Origin: Bradyrhizobium nitroreducens
Lineage (GTDB): Bacteria > Pseudomonadota > Alphaproteobacteria > Rhizobiales > Xanthobacteraceae
Direction: 5' to 3'
Assembly: GCF_002776695.1 (NCBI RefSeq)
Contig: NZ_LFJC01000003.1
Location: 5,576,091-5,640,090, forward strand
DNA: 64,000 nucleotides
Of the stretch, positions 23,837 to 33,060 are shown piece by piece (the first letter of the stretch is position 1; each line of letters opens with the position of its first letter). Position numbers and translations under genes: made by a program. The notes beneath the pieces were generated by a model, which was given only the letters and a program-made list of their open reading frames with translations, ran no database searches and was not told where the DNA came from.

Positions 23837-25528
23837 TTACGCTGCGCGGACGTTGGTCAAGAACCTGCCGACCTCGTTCTTCAGCCGGCCGGAATCGTTC
23901 GACAGCATCTGTGCCGCCGACAGCACCTGCGAGGAGGCCGTGCCCGTCTCGGTCGCGCCGCGCTGCACGTCGGTGATGTTGGAGGAGACCTGCTGCGTGC
24001 CCTGCGCGGCCTGCTGCACGTTGCGGGCGATCTCCTGCGTCGCCGCGCCCTGCTCTTCCACTGCGGCGGCGATCGCCGAGGAGATTTCCGACAGGCGTTC
24101 GATGGTCGAGGAGATCTCCTTGATGGCGCCGACGGAGTCATTGGTCGCCGCCTGGATGCCGGAGATCTGCTGGCCGATCTCGCCGGTCGCCTTCGCGGTC
24201 TGCTCGGCGAGCGCCTTCACCTCGGAGGCCACCACGGCAAAGCCACGGCCGGCTTCACCGGCACGGGCGGCCTCGATGGTCGCGTTCAGCGCCAGCAGGT
24301 TGGTCTGGCCGGCGATGGTGTTGATCAGTTCGACGACGTCGCCGATGCGGGACGCCGCCTTGGACAGCTCGCTGACGCGCTCGGTGGTGGCGCGGGCCTG
24401 GCCGACGGCGTCGCCCGCCATCCGCGCCGATTCCTGCACCTGACGGCTGATCTCGCCGACCGACGAGGCCATCTCCTCGGTCGCCGAGGCCACCGACTGC
24501 ACGTTGGTCGAGGCTTCTTCCGAAGCGCCAGCCACGGTGGTGGCCAGCCTCTGGGAGCGTTCGGCGGTCGACGTCAGCGTCGACGCCGAGGCCTCCAGCT
24601 GGGTCGAGGCCGACGACACGGTCTGGACGATCTCGCCGATCATGGTTTCGAATTCGCGGGTGATGTTGTCGACGCGGCGGCCGCGCTCGATCTTGGCTTC
24701 GGCATCGGCGGCCGCAGCCTCGTCGGCGGCCTTCTTGGCGATCAGCGCCTCCTTGAAGATCTGGAGCACGTCGGCCATCGCGCCGATCTCCGTCTTCTCG
24801 CCGCGATGCGGGACGTCGGCGGAGAGATCGCCCTTGCCCAGGGCCTGCATCGGCTCGGTGATGGAAGCGATCCCGCTGGAGACGTCGCGGACGAGATAGA
24901 CGCTGAGAGCAATGCCGATCAGGACGGCGGCGCCGAGAATGACCGAAACCAGCATCAAGGCGTAGGAATAGCTGTCGGCGGCATCCTGAGCGGCCTGTTC
25001 GCCGCCCTTGGTGTTGAGCTCGATGTCCTTGTTCAGGACCTCATCCGCCTGCAGTCCGATCTTGTTGACCGTCTTGGAGTTGAGCTCCTGCGCCTCGCGC
25101 GGGATCTTGCCGGCCTCCTTGCGCGACAAGGCCATCACCTCCTCAGTGCCCTTCTTGTATTCGTCCCAGAGCTTGGACCACTGGCTGTAGAGCGCCCGCT
25201 CTTCCGGGGAGCTGATCATGGGCTCGTACTTGGCGCGCACCTTGGCGAGCGCCTCGCTCACCGTGGCGGCGGTCTTCTCCGTCGCGAGCTTGTCGTCCAG
25301 AGCTTCGGCCAGCATGTGCTGACGAACCACGTTGCGATACGTGATGACGCTGGCCCGCAGGTCGCCGATCACCCGCACGCTGGGCATCCAGTTCGCGGTG
25401 ATGTCGGTGGTGTTGGCATTCATCGACCGCATCTTCACGACGGCGAGCAGACCCATACCGGTCATCGCGACCAGCAGGAACGCCACGACACTAATGATCT
25501 TGGCGCGGATGGAAAGCTTGGCAAACAT
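23837..25528 (-). CDS. Methyl-accepting chemotaxis protein with four-helix-bundle sensor
   Basis: Chemoreceptor of 563 residues with the standard layout: TM1 at about 10-32 (IISVVAFLLVAMTGMG), periplasmic helical sensor of about 150 residues of the 4HB_MCP kind (YRNVVRQHMLAEAL, ALYSQWSKLWDEYKKGTEEV), TM2 near 190-212, a HAMP domain (ITEPMQALGKGDLSADVPH) and the signalling hairpin ending FLTNVRAA. The ATG at 25528 begins MFAKLSIRAKI; the open frame upstream is not convincing. Third member of the receptor row. Ligand unknown, though this sensor class often detects organic or amino acids. Confidence 0.93.
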   Translation of the reverse strand: MFAKLSIRAKIISVVAFLLVAMTGMGLLAVVKMRSMNANTTDITANWMPSVRVIGDLRASVITYRNVVRQHMLAEALDDKLATEKTAATVSEALAKVRAKYEPMISSPEERALYSQWSKLWDEYKKGTEEVMALSRKEAGKIPREAQELNSKTVNKIGLQADEVLNKDIELNTKGGEQAAQDAADSYSYALMLVSVILGAAVLIGIALSVYLVRDVSSGIASITEPMQALGKGDLSADVPHRGEKTEIGAMADVLQIFKEALIAKKAADEAAAADAEAKIERGRRVDNITREFETMIGEIVQTVSSASTQLEASASTLTSTAERSQRLATTVAGASEEASTNVQSVASATEEMASSVGEISRQVQESARMAGDAVGQARATTERVSELSKAASRIGDVVELINTIAGQTNLLALNATIEAARAGEAGRGFAVVASEVKALAEQTAKATGEIGQQISGIQAATNDSVGAIKEISSTIERLSEISSAIAAAVEEQGAATQEIARNVQQAAQGTQQVSSNITDVQRGATETGTASSQVLSAAQMLSNDSGRLKNEVGRFLTNVRAA

Positions 25529-25697
25529 AATCGGGGTCTCGTTGTGCTGGCGCGAGCGCGCGTCGGAAGCTCTAAGAATCAACCAAAAGGAGCAGCGCCG
25601 ACATCAGACAGCAGACCATCTGCTGAGATGTTAACTACGACTCCGTACGAGTACGGAAAGCGAAAGAAATGAACAGGCGCCTAAGGACGCCCTGCGC

Positions 25698-26975
25698 TCA
25701 GCGCATGAGCCTAAGCGCATCCGAGAAGAAGTCGGGACCACCGAAGTTTCCAGACTTCAACGCGAGCAGCATGTCGCCCGCTTCGGCACCGACGGCACGC
25801 AGCACCGGGACTCCCGCAGCGATCTCCGCGCCGACAAGGAAGCCAGGAATTTCGAGGCGGTCGACGACCGCACCGGAGGTCTCGCCGCCGGCCACGATCA
25901 GCCGCCGAACACCTGATTTTACTAGGTTTTCCGCAATGTCGGCCATCGTCTGCTCGATGGCGTGACCGGCCGCGTCGCGGCCGTGGCGGGCCTGCAGGGC
26001 CGCGACCTGATCCGGCGTCGAGCTCGAGGCGATCAGCACCGGACCTTCGGCCAACCGGGGCCTCGCCCAGTCCAGCGCACGCTGCGCCTCGCCCGGTCCC
26101 GTAAGAATACGGTCCGGATCGAGATGGAGCACCGGCATGACTTTTTCGGCGCTGGCGATCTGCTTCAGCGTCGCCTGCGAGCAGCTTCCGGCAAGGCATG
26201 CCGCCGTTCCGCCGACGGCCGCTCCGGCCGCGCTGCTCGCCGCCGCGGGCTTGACCTTGCCCGTCGACACCAGCGCCCGCGCCAGTCCAAGGCCGATGCC
26301 GGAGGCCCCGACCGACAGGCCATGTTCGCCGGCGACGAGGCCGATGGTTTCGAGGTCGCGGTCGAAGACGGCATCGATGATGGCGGCACCGATGCCTTGG
26401 GCCTCAAGCTCGGCCAGCCGCGCCCGCACGGCGTCCGTACCACGCGCGACGGTGGCGAGGTCGACGAGGCCGATCTTCGTCCCGCTCTGACGCGCGAGCA
26501 CGCGCACCAGATTGGAATCATGCATCGGATTGAGCGGATGGTCCTTCAGCGGGCTCTCGTTCAGCGGCACGGCGCCGACGAAGAGGTTGCCCTGGTAGAC
26601 CGTGCGACCGGTCTCCGGGAAGGCCGGCGTCACCAGCACGGCTCCCTCGCTGCAATCGGCGCGCAACGCGTCCATGACGGGGCCGATATTGCCGGCGTCG
26701 GTGGAATCGAAGGTCGAGCAGATCTTGAACAGCACATGGCTCACACCGCGGCTGCGCAGCCATTTGTCGGCCGCGCGCGAGCGCGACACGGCAAGTCCCG
26801 CCTCGATCGAGCGACTCTTCAGAGACACCACGACAGCGTCGACCTCGGGCAGCGCGAGATCGTCGGCGGGGATGCCGATGGTCTGCACGGTGCGCAGGCC
26901 CGCGCGCGTCAGCGTGTTGGCGAGATCGGAGGCGCCGGTATAATCGTCGGCGATGCAGCCCAACGCAAGGGTCAC
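25698..26975 (-). CDS. otnK: 3-oxo-tetronate kinase (four-carbon acid sugar kinase family)
   Basis: Kinase of 425 residues that phosphorylates 3-oxo-tetronate to its 4-phosphate. The N-terminal domain begins LALGCIADDYTGASDLANTL (DUF1537 N-terminal hallmark) and the C-terminal nucleotide domain contains RRLIVAGGETSGAVVDRL and AGDMLLALKSGNFGG. The GTG start at 26975 overlaps the stop of otnI as GTGA, so the genes are translationally coupled; a much longer frame upstream is the shadow of otnI. Order ltnD-otnI-otnK on one strand with otnC divergent matches the L-threonate catabolic cluster known from other proteobacteria. Confidence is high because all four partners are present. Confidence 0.93.
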   Translation of the reverse strand: MTLALGCIADDYTGASDLANTLTRAGLRTVQTIGIPADDLALPEVDAVVVSLKSRSIEAGLAVSRSRAADKWLRSRGVSHVLFKICSTFDSTDAGNIGPVMDALRADCSEGAVLVTPAFPETGRTVYQGNLFVGAVPLNESPLKDHPLNPMHDSNLVRVLARQSGTKIGLVDLATVARGTDAVRARLAELEAQGIGAAIIDAVFDRDLETIGLVAGEHGLSVGASGIGLGLARALVSTGKVKPAAASSAAGAAVGGTAACLAGSCSQATLKQIASAEKVMPVLHLDPDRILTGPGEAQRALDWARPRLAEGPVLIASSSTPDQVAALQARHGRDAAGHAIEQTMADIAENLVKSGVRRLIVAGGETSGAVVDRLEIPGFLVGAEIAAGVPVLRAVGAEAGDMLLALKSGNFGGPDFFSDALRLMR

Positions 26976-27754
26976 GGCTTCACTCCCGCGTAAGGCTTGA
27001 ACCAGGCGAGGCCCTCGGTGGTCTTGCCACGCGGATTGTATTCGCAGCCGACGAAGCCGGCATAGCCGAGGCGGTCGAGCTCTTGGAACAGGAACGGATA
27101 GTTCAGCTCCTCGCCGTCGGGCTCGTTGCGCGAGGGGATGCTGGCGATCTGGACGTGGCCGATGATCGGCATCATCTCGCGCAACCGCATCGTCACGTCG
27201 CCATGAATGATCTGGCAGTGATAGATGTCGAACTGGAGTTTCAGGTTCGAAAGCCTCAGCTCCTGGATCAGGTCGCGGGCGAAGCCGAAATCGTTGAGGA
27301 AGTAGCCGGGCACGTTGCGCGCGTTGATCGGCTCGATCACGATGTCGATGCCGTGGGGCGCGAAGAATTCCGCGGCCCATGCCACCGACTTGTAGAAGGC
27401 CTCGATCGCGACGCGCTCACCGCGGTTGGCGATGCCGGCCATCAGATGCAGGCGCTTGACGCCGGTCGCCTTGGCGTAAGGCAGCGCCGTCTCCAGGCTC
27501 GCCTTGAGATCGTTGAAACGCGAGGGGAGCGCCGCAAAGCCCTTCTCGCCAGCATTCCAGTCGCCCGGAGGCAGGTTGAACAGCGCCTGGGTCAGGCCGT
27601 TGCGCTTGAGACGCTCGCCGACCGCTTCGGCGGGATGCTCGTACGGAAAGAGAAACTCGACCGCGGTGAAGCCGGCTTGCGCAGCGGCATCGAAACGATC
27701 GAGGAACGGCACCTCGGTGAACATCATCGAGAGATTGGCGGCAAAACGGGGCAT
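26972..27754 (-). CDS. otnI: 2-oxo-tetronate isomerase (hydroxypyruvate isomerase family)
   Basis: TIM-barrel sugar isomerase of 260 residues, xylose-isomerase-like fold. MPRFAANLSMMFTEVPFLDR at the N-terminus and VIEPINARNVPGYFLND, LKLQFDIYHCQIIHGD and GFVGCEYNPRG carry the Glu, Asp and His residues that normally bind the metal and act in catalysis. In this gene context it converts 2-oxo-tetronate to 3-oxo-tetronate; true hydroxypyruvate isomerase (hyi) is the near alternative, disfavoured by adjacency to otnK and ltnD. It lies 14 bases after ltnD and overlaps otnK by 4 bases. Confidence 0.92.
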   Translation of the reverse strand: MPRFAANLSMMFTEVPFLDRFDAAAQAGFTAVEFLFPYEHPAEAVGERLKRNGLTQALFNLPPGDWNAGEKGFAALPSRFNDLKASLETALPYAKATGVKRLHLMAGIANRGERVAIEAFYKSVAWAAEFFAPHGIDIVIEPINARNVPGYFLNDFGFARDLIQELRLSNLKLQFDIYHCQIIHGDVTMRLREMMPIIGHVQIASIPSRNEPDGEELNYPFLFQELDRLGYAGFVGCEYNPRGKTTEGLAWFKPYAGVKP

Positions 27755-27768
27755 GGGAGTCCTCTTCG

Positions 27769-28686
27769 TTACTTGTCGCCGGGCAGCTTCACACCGGTGA
27801 CCTGCGCATACATGCGCGCGACCGAGGCGTCGTCATCGCGGCCCATGCCGGCGGCAGCCGTCATCAAGAACATCTGGAGTGCGGCGGCAGAGACCGGCAC
27901 CGGGAATCGCGCGCTGCGCGCCATGTCCTGGATGATGCCGAGGTCCTTGACGAAGATCTCGACGGCGCTGCGCGGCGTGTAATCGCCGTCGAGCACGTGC
28001 GGCATGCGGTTCTCGAACATCCAGGAATTGCCGGCGGAGGCGGTGATCACCTCATAGACCTTGCGGATGTCGAGGCCCTGCTTGGCCGCGAAGGCCATCG
28101 CTTCCGATGCGGCGGCGATGTGCACACCGGCCAGCAACTGGTTGATCATCTTGAAGGCGGCGCCCTGACCAGCGGCATCGCCGAGCTCGTAGAGTTTCGC
28201 AGCCATGGCATCGAGCGCCGGCCGGGCCTTTGCGAACGCGGCGGAGCTGCCGGAGGCCAGGATCGTCAGCTCGCCTTGCGCGGCGCGCTGCGCGCCGCCG
28301 GAGATCGGCGCATCCAGATAAAGCCGGCCGGTTGCCTCCAGCTGCTTGGCGAGGCGCCGCGCCACTTCGGGATCCATGGTGGCGGAGGAGATGAAGACGC
28401 TGCCCTTTGGCATGGTCTCGGCGGCCCCGTCCTTGCCGAACAGGATCGCCTCGGTCTGGGCGGCGTTGACCACGACGCTGACGACGATGTCGGCGTCCTT
28501 GGCAGCCTCGGCCGGCGTCTTTGCGCCCGCCCCGCCGTCCTTCACGAAGCGCGCCACTGCGTCAGCCGAAACGTCACAGCCGGTAACCGCGTGGCCGGCG
28601 CGCTTCAGCGAGGTCGCCATGCCATACCCCATCGAGCCGAGCCCGATGACGGCGATGCGCTGTTTTTGAGACGTGGAGGCGGACAT
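27769..28686 (-). CDS. ltnD: L-threonate dehydrogenase (beta-hydroxyacid dehydrogenase family)
   Basis: NAD-dependent dehydrogenase of 305 residues oxidising L-threonate to 2-oxo-tetronate. Rossmann motif VIGLGSMGYGMATSLKRAG at about residue 12, substrate loop DAPISGGAQRAAQGELTI, and the catalytic Lys in FKMINQLLAGVHIAAASEA. The ATG at 28686 begins MSASTSQKQRIAVIG with AAGGG upstream. It is the first gene of the ltnD-otnI-otnK operon and is divergent from otnC with 106 bases between the starts. Tartronate semialdehyde reductase and 3-hydroxyisobutyrate dehydrogenase are homologous alternatives; the neighbours favour threonate. Confidence 0.9.
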   Translation of the reverse strand: MSASTSQKQRIAVIGLGSMGYGMATSLKRAGHAVTGCDVSADAVARFVKDGGAGAKTPAEAAKDADIVVSVVVNAAQTEAILFGKDGAAETMPKGSVFISSATMDPEVARRLAKQLEATGRLYLDAPISGGAQRAAQGELTILASGSSAAFAKARPALDAMAAKLYELGDAAGQGAAFKMINQLLAGVHIAAASEAMAFAAKQGLDIRKVYEVITASAGNSWMFENRMPHVLDGDYTPRSAVEIFVKDLGIIQDMARSARFPVPVSAAALQMFLMTAAAGMGRDDDASVARMYAQVTGVKLPGDK

Positions 28687-28792
28687 ATGCAACTGACCCT
28701 TGCGAACGTTTCCTGGACGGCCGGCCTTTGCGGCGGCTCGGCGAACCGATAACACGGCTTGGCCGCGCTGCCAAAGCGTGAGACAAGCGGAC

Positions 28793-29497
28793 ATGACGGC
28801 CATGAGAACTGAAACCAGCGACGAGACGAGGCTGCGCGAGGACATCTGCCGCTTCGGACGGTCCCTGTTCGAGCGCGGGCTGACGCCGGGATCCTCCGGC
28901 AATATCAGCGTCCGCCTCGACGGCGGCGGCTGGCTGGTGACGCCGACCAACGCCTCGCTCGGTTTCCTTGATCCGGCAAAGCTGTCACGGCTGGACGCGG
29001 AGGGTAAGCTGGTTTCGGGGGATGCCCCGACCAAGGAAGTTCCGCTGCACACCGCGCTCTACGACACGCGCGGCACTGCGCATGCGATCGTGCATCTGCA
29101 TTCCACTCATTCGGTCGCGCTCTCGATGCTGCCGGAGATCGACCCGCGCGCCGCGCTGCCGCCGATGACCGCCTATTATTTGATGAAATGCGGCGCCACC
29201 GCGCTCGTGCCTTACTACCGCCCCGGCGATCCCGCGGTCGCCGCTGCGATCAAGGGCCTGGCGGGGAAATATTCATCGGTGCTGCTCGCCAATCACGGCC
29301 CGGTCGTCGCCGGCGACACGCTGGAGGCGGCGGTGTTCGCGACCGAAGAGCTGGAGGAAACGGCGAAGCTGTATCTGCTGCTGCGCGGGCTGAACCCGCG
29401 CTATCTGTCGCCGGAGCAGGTGAACGATCTGGTGAAGGTGTTCGGGGTGACGCTGCCGGAGCATGGGCACGAACCACACACACCGACGTCATCCTGA
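28793..29497 (+). CDS. otnC: 3-oxo-tetronate 4-phosphate decarboxylase (class II aldolase family)
   Basis: Zinc-dependent class II aldolase-fold protein of 234 residues that, in the threonate pathway, decarboxylates 3-oxo-tetronate 4-phosphate to dihydroxyacetone phosphate. Phosphate-loop region TPGSSGNISVRL at about residue 33, zinc ligands in HLHSTHSVAL (HxH) and a further His in LANHGPVVAGD. I chose the ATG at 28793; a second in-frame ATG three codons on is equally possible. It is divergent from ltnD. Its last codons and stop (29495-29497) lie inside a palindromic repeat, so the C-terminal tail (HTPTSS) was probably set by repeat insertion. Confidence 0.9.
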   Translation: MTAMRTETSDETRLREDICRFGRSLFERGLTPGSSGNISVRLDGGGWLVTPTNASLGFLDPAKLSRLDAEGKLVSGDAPTKEVPLHTALYDTRGTAHAIVHLHSTHSVALSMLPEIDPRAALPPMTAYYLMKCGATALVPYYRPGDPAVAAAIKGLAGKYSSVLLANHGPVVAGDTLEAAVFATEELEETAKLYLLLRGLNPRYLSPEQVNDLVKVFGVTLPEHGHEPHTPTSS

Positions 29498-29606
29498 GGT
29501 GCGCCCGGCGCGATGCTTTGCATCGCGCCGGGCGCCTCGAAGGATGGGCTACGGGTGCTCGCGGCTCATCCTTCGAGGCGCGCAAGGGCGCGCACCTCAG
29601 GATGAC
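29488..29606. repeat. GTCATCCTGAGG / CCTCAGGATGAC palindromic repeat (copy 2)
   Basis: Left end GTCATCCTGAGGTGCGC, right end GCGCACCTCAGGATGAC, with inner CCTCGAAGGATG / CATCCTTCGAGG and a GCGCGATGC / GCATCGCGC hairpin. It lies between convergent otnC and livF and contains the otnC stop codon. Confidence 0.9.
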
Positions 29607-29630
29607 GGCTGAATTTGCCGCGCCAGAAAG

Positions 29631-30318
29631 CTAAAGCCCCAGATACGCCTTCCTGACATCCGGATTGCCCTTGATCTCCGCGGCGGGGCCCTGCATCAGC
29701 ACGCGGCCGGTTTGCAGGATGTAGGCGCGGTCGGCGATCTCGAGGCACTCGGCCATGCGCTGCTCGACGATCAGGACGGTCATGCCGCTGTCGCGGATCA
29801 GCTTCACCGCCTGGAAGATCTCGTCGACCAGCTTCGGCATGATGCCCTGCGAGGGCTCGTCGAGCATCAGAAGCCGCGGGCGCGTCATCAGCGCGCGGCC
29901 GATGGCGAGCATCTGCTGCTCGCCGCCGGAGAGCGTCTCGGCGCGCTGCTCCAAACGTTCCTGAAGGCGCGGAAACAGCTTGAAGACGAGATCGAGCGGC
30001 GCCTCGCGGTCGGCCTCGCCGCGATAGAGATAGCTGCCGAGGCGCAGATTGTCGCGCACCGACAGGCGCGGAAACAGGCGGCGGTTCTCCGGCACATAGG
30101 CGATGCCGGCCGCCGTGATGTGATGCTGCGCCATGCCGTTGATCTGCTTGCCGTCGAAGGTCACGCTGCCCGAGCGCGGACGCTCGGCACCGGCGATCGA
30201 CTTCAGCAAAGTCGACTTGCCGGCACCGTTGGCACCGGCAACGCAGACGATCTCACCCTTGGTGACCTCGATACTGACCGCGGAGATCGCGACCAGACCC
30301 TGATAGGCGGTCGTGACT

Positions 30319-30335
<17 letters not shown>
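29631..30335 (-). CDS. livF: Branched-chain-type ABC transporter ATP-binding protein LivF
   Basis: ABC ATPase of 234 residues, LivF type. Walker A GANGAGKST at about residue 35, signature LSGGEQQMLAIGRAL, Walker B LLMLDEPSQGI and the switch His in VLIVEQRM replaced by Gln, as is usual in LivF. It is the last gene of the minus-strand operon that starts at the hydro-lyase and overlaps livG by 17 bases. It powers import of the ligand bound by the receptor at 33061-34305, which need not be a branched-chain amino acid. Confidence 0.92.
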
Positions 30336-31046
<711 letters not shown>

Positions 31047-31050
<4 letters not shown>

Positions 31051-32030
31051 CGGGCAGCTCCCGTCTTCTTCGGGCGCGAGAACAGGCTGAGCAGTCCCCG
31101 CGGCAAGGCCAGCGAGATCAGGACGATCAGCGTGCCGTAGACGATGAGGTCGACGCCGCGCCCCGAACCGCCGAACTTGAAGCGCGTCAGCTCGGTCAAT
31201 GGGATCAGGATGGCGGCCCCTAACACCGGCCCCCACAGGGTGCCGATGCCGCCGAGCACGGCGGGCAGCGCCATCAGCAGCGAAAACTGGAAGCCCATGA
31301 CGCTCTCAGGGTCGATGTAGGAGACGAACTGGGCGTAGAAGCTGCCGCCGACCGCGACCAGGAAGGCAGAGACCGCGGCCGCGCCCATCTTGGAGTTGAA
31401 CACGTCGACACCGAGGCTCTCGGCTGCATCCGGATTGTCCTTCACCGCACGCCACCAGAAACCCCATTTGGAGTTCTCCAGCCACCAGGTGACGAACCAG
31501 GCGAGGCAGCACAGCACCAGCGCGAAATAGAAGTACGGCAGCTTGGTGCGCAGGAACTGGAATTTCAGCCAGCTGTCGCCGCGGATCGGAATGGTGATGC
31601 CCATGGCGGCGCCGGCCCATTCCCAGTTGTGGAACAGCAGCAACCCGATCTCGGCGATGACGATGGTGGCGATCACGAAGTAATGGCCACGCAGGCGGAA
31701 GAAGGGATAGCCGAGCCCCATCGCGATCAGCGCCGACACCACGCCGCCGGCCAGCATGCCGAACCAGGGCAGCACGCCGAACTTGGTGAACAGCAGCTCG
31801 GTGGTGTAGGCCCCGAGGCCGAAATAGAGCGCATGGCCCAGCGAGATCTGCCCGCAATAACCGGACAGGATGTTCCAGCTCTGCGACAAGCCCGCATACA
31901 TCAGCGTCAGGATCAGGATGTTCTGGACGACGACGTCCTTCACGAACAATGGCGTCGCTGCGGCAATCGCGGCGAGCACCGCGGCGATGATGAGGTCGCG
32001 GCGGCGCCGCGCTGCAAATTCCTTGTCCAT
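31047..32030 (-). CDS. livM: Branched-chain-type ABC transporter permease LivM
   Basis: Inner-membrane permease of 327 residues with about nine to ten hydrophobic segments. NILSGYCGQISLGHALYFGLGAY is split across TM2-3 and is the LivM hallmark; WWRAVKDNPDAAESLGVDVF is the cytoplasmic coupling loop. The ATG at 32030 begins MDKEFAARRRRD and shares a base with the livH stop (TGATG), so translation is coupled. A reading frame that stays open far upstream only covers livH in another phase and is not part of the protein. Confidence 0.92.
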
Positions 32031-32908
32031 CAGATCGATCCGAACAGGCCGCGCGGCCGGATGAAGACGACCAGCAGATAGACCGCGTAGATGCCGACCG
32101 ACTTCAGCGACGGCGGCAGCACCAGCGCGGTGGTGGCTTCGACGAGACCGACGATGATGCCGCCGGCGAAGGCGCCGAACACGCTGCCGAAGCCGCCGAG
32201 CGCCACCGTGACATAGGCGATCAGGGCGAAGGACGCCCCGACGTCGGGATAGATGTAGAAGAAGCTCGCCATGATCGCGCCGGCGAGACCGACCAGCGCG
32301 GCACCGAGGCCCCAGCCGAACGCAAACACGCGGTTCTTGTCGATGCCGACCAGCGCGACCGCACCGGGATCTTCGCGGGTGGCTTCCAACGCGCGGCCGA
32401 AATCGGTGCGATGGATGAAGAAATAGAGACCGGCGAAGGCGAGGATCGAGACCAGTGCGCCGAACAGCTGCGGCTCGGGCAGGAAGATGCCGGCAATCGA
32501 GACAGTCTTGCCGCCGAGCCAGGACTGCGGAATGCTGCGATAGTCCGGCGTAAAGAAGAACTGCGCGAGGCCGCGCATCACGATGGCAAGGCCGAACGTG
32601 GTGAAGATCTGCACCATACCGGCATTGGCCTTGGCCCGCATCGCGAAGCGTACGATCAAGAGGTAGATGACCGCTCCGAACACGAACAGGGCCGCGGCGA
32701 CCAATGGCGCGGACAGCAAGGGGTCGATGGCGAAGAACGCGAACAGGAAGAAGGACAGGTACATCGCGATCATCAGGAACTCGCCATGGGCGAAGTTCGT
32801 GACGTCCATCAGGCCGAAAATCAGCGCGAGGCCGACCGCGATCAATCCGTAGAGCAGGCCCATGAGCAGGCCGCTCGCGAGACTCTGGATAATGGCTTGG
32901 GCTGTCAA
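32030..32908 (-). CDS. livH: Branched-chain-type ABC transporter permease LivH
   Basis: Inner-membrane permease of 292 residues with about eight membrane segments. MGLLYGLIAVGLALIFGLMD and VTNFAHGEFLMIAMYLSF are the LivH hallmarks near the N-terminus; ALEATREDPGAVALVGID is the coupling loop. First permease after the binding protein, 152 bases downstream of it with a palindromic repeat in between, and coupled to livM. Confidence 0.92.
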   Translation of the reverse strand: MTAQAIIQSLASGLLMGLLYGLIAVGLALIFGLMDVTNFAHGEFLMIAMYLSFFLFAFFAIDPLLSAPLVAAALFVFGAVIYLLIVRFAMRAKANAGMVQIFTTFGLAIVMRGLAQFFFTPDYRSIPQSWLGGKTVSIAGIFLPEPQLFGALVSILAFAGLYFFIHRTDFGRALEATREDPGAVALVGIDKNRVFAFGWGLGAALVGLAGAIMASFFYIYPDVGASFALIAYVTVALGGFGSVFGAFAGGIIVGLVEATTALVLPPSLKSVGIYAVYLLVVFIRPRGLFGSI

Positions 32909-32930
32909 AAGTCTGTCCCCCGAAATAGAT

Positions 32931-33025
32931 CCTCATCCTGAGGAGCGCGCACAAGCGCGCGTCTCGAAGGATGGCCCAGCCCTCGTCCTTCGAGACGCGG
33001 GCTGCGCCCGCTCCTCAGGATGAGG
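32931..33025. repeat. CCTCATCCTGAGG / CCTCAGGATGAGG palindromic repeat (copy 3)
   Basis: Outer arms CCTCATCCTGAGGAGCG / GCTCCTCAGGATGAGG, inner arms CGTCTCGAAGGATGG / CCTTCGAGACGCG. It lies inside the operon between the binding-protein gene and livH, so it would be transcribed and could attenuate or stabilise parts of the message, giving more binding protein than permease. Confidence 0.9.
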
Positions 33026-33060
33026 GCGGGAGCTACGTCTGAGCTCCCGCGTTGCAAGTC

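Noticed and set aside
23732..25672. Open plus-strand frame of about 645 codons opposite the third chemoreceptor
   Set aside because: Antisense shadow of a chemoreceptor; the same type of shadow occurs opposite the other two receptors.
25698..27380. otnK extended to 560 codons
   Set aside because: The first 135 codons lie over otnI in another frame; the GTG that overlaps the otnI stop is the proper start.
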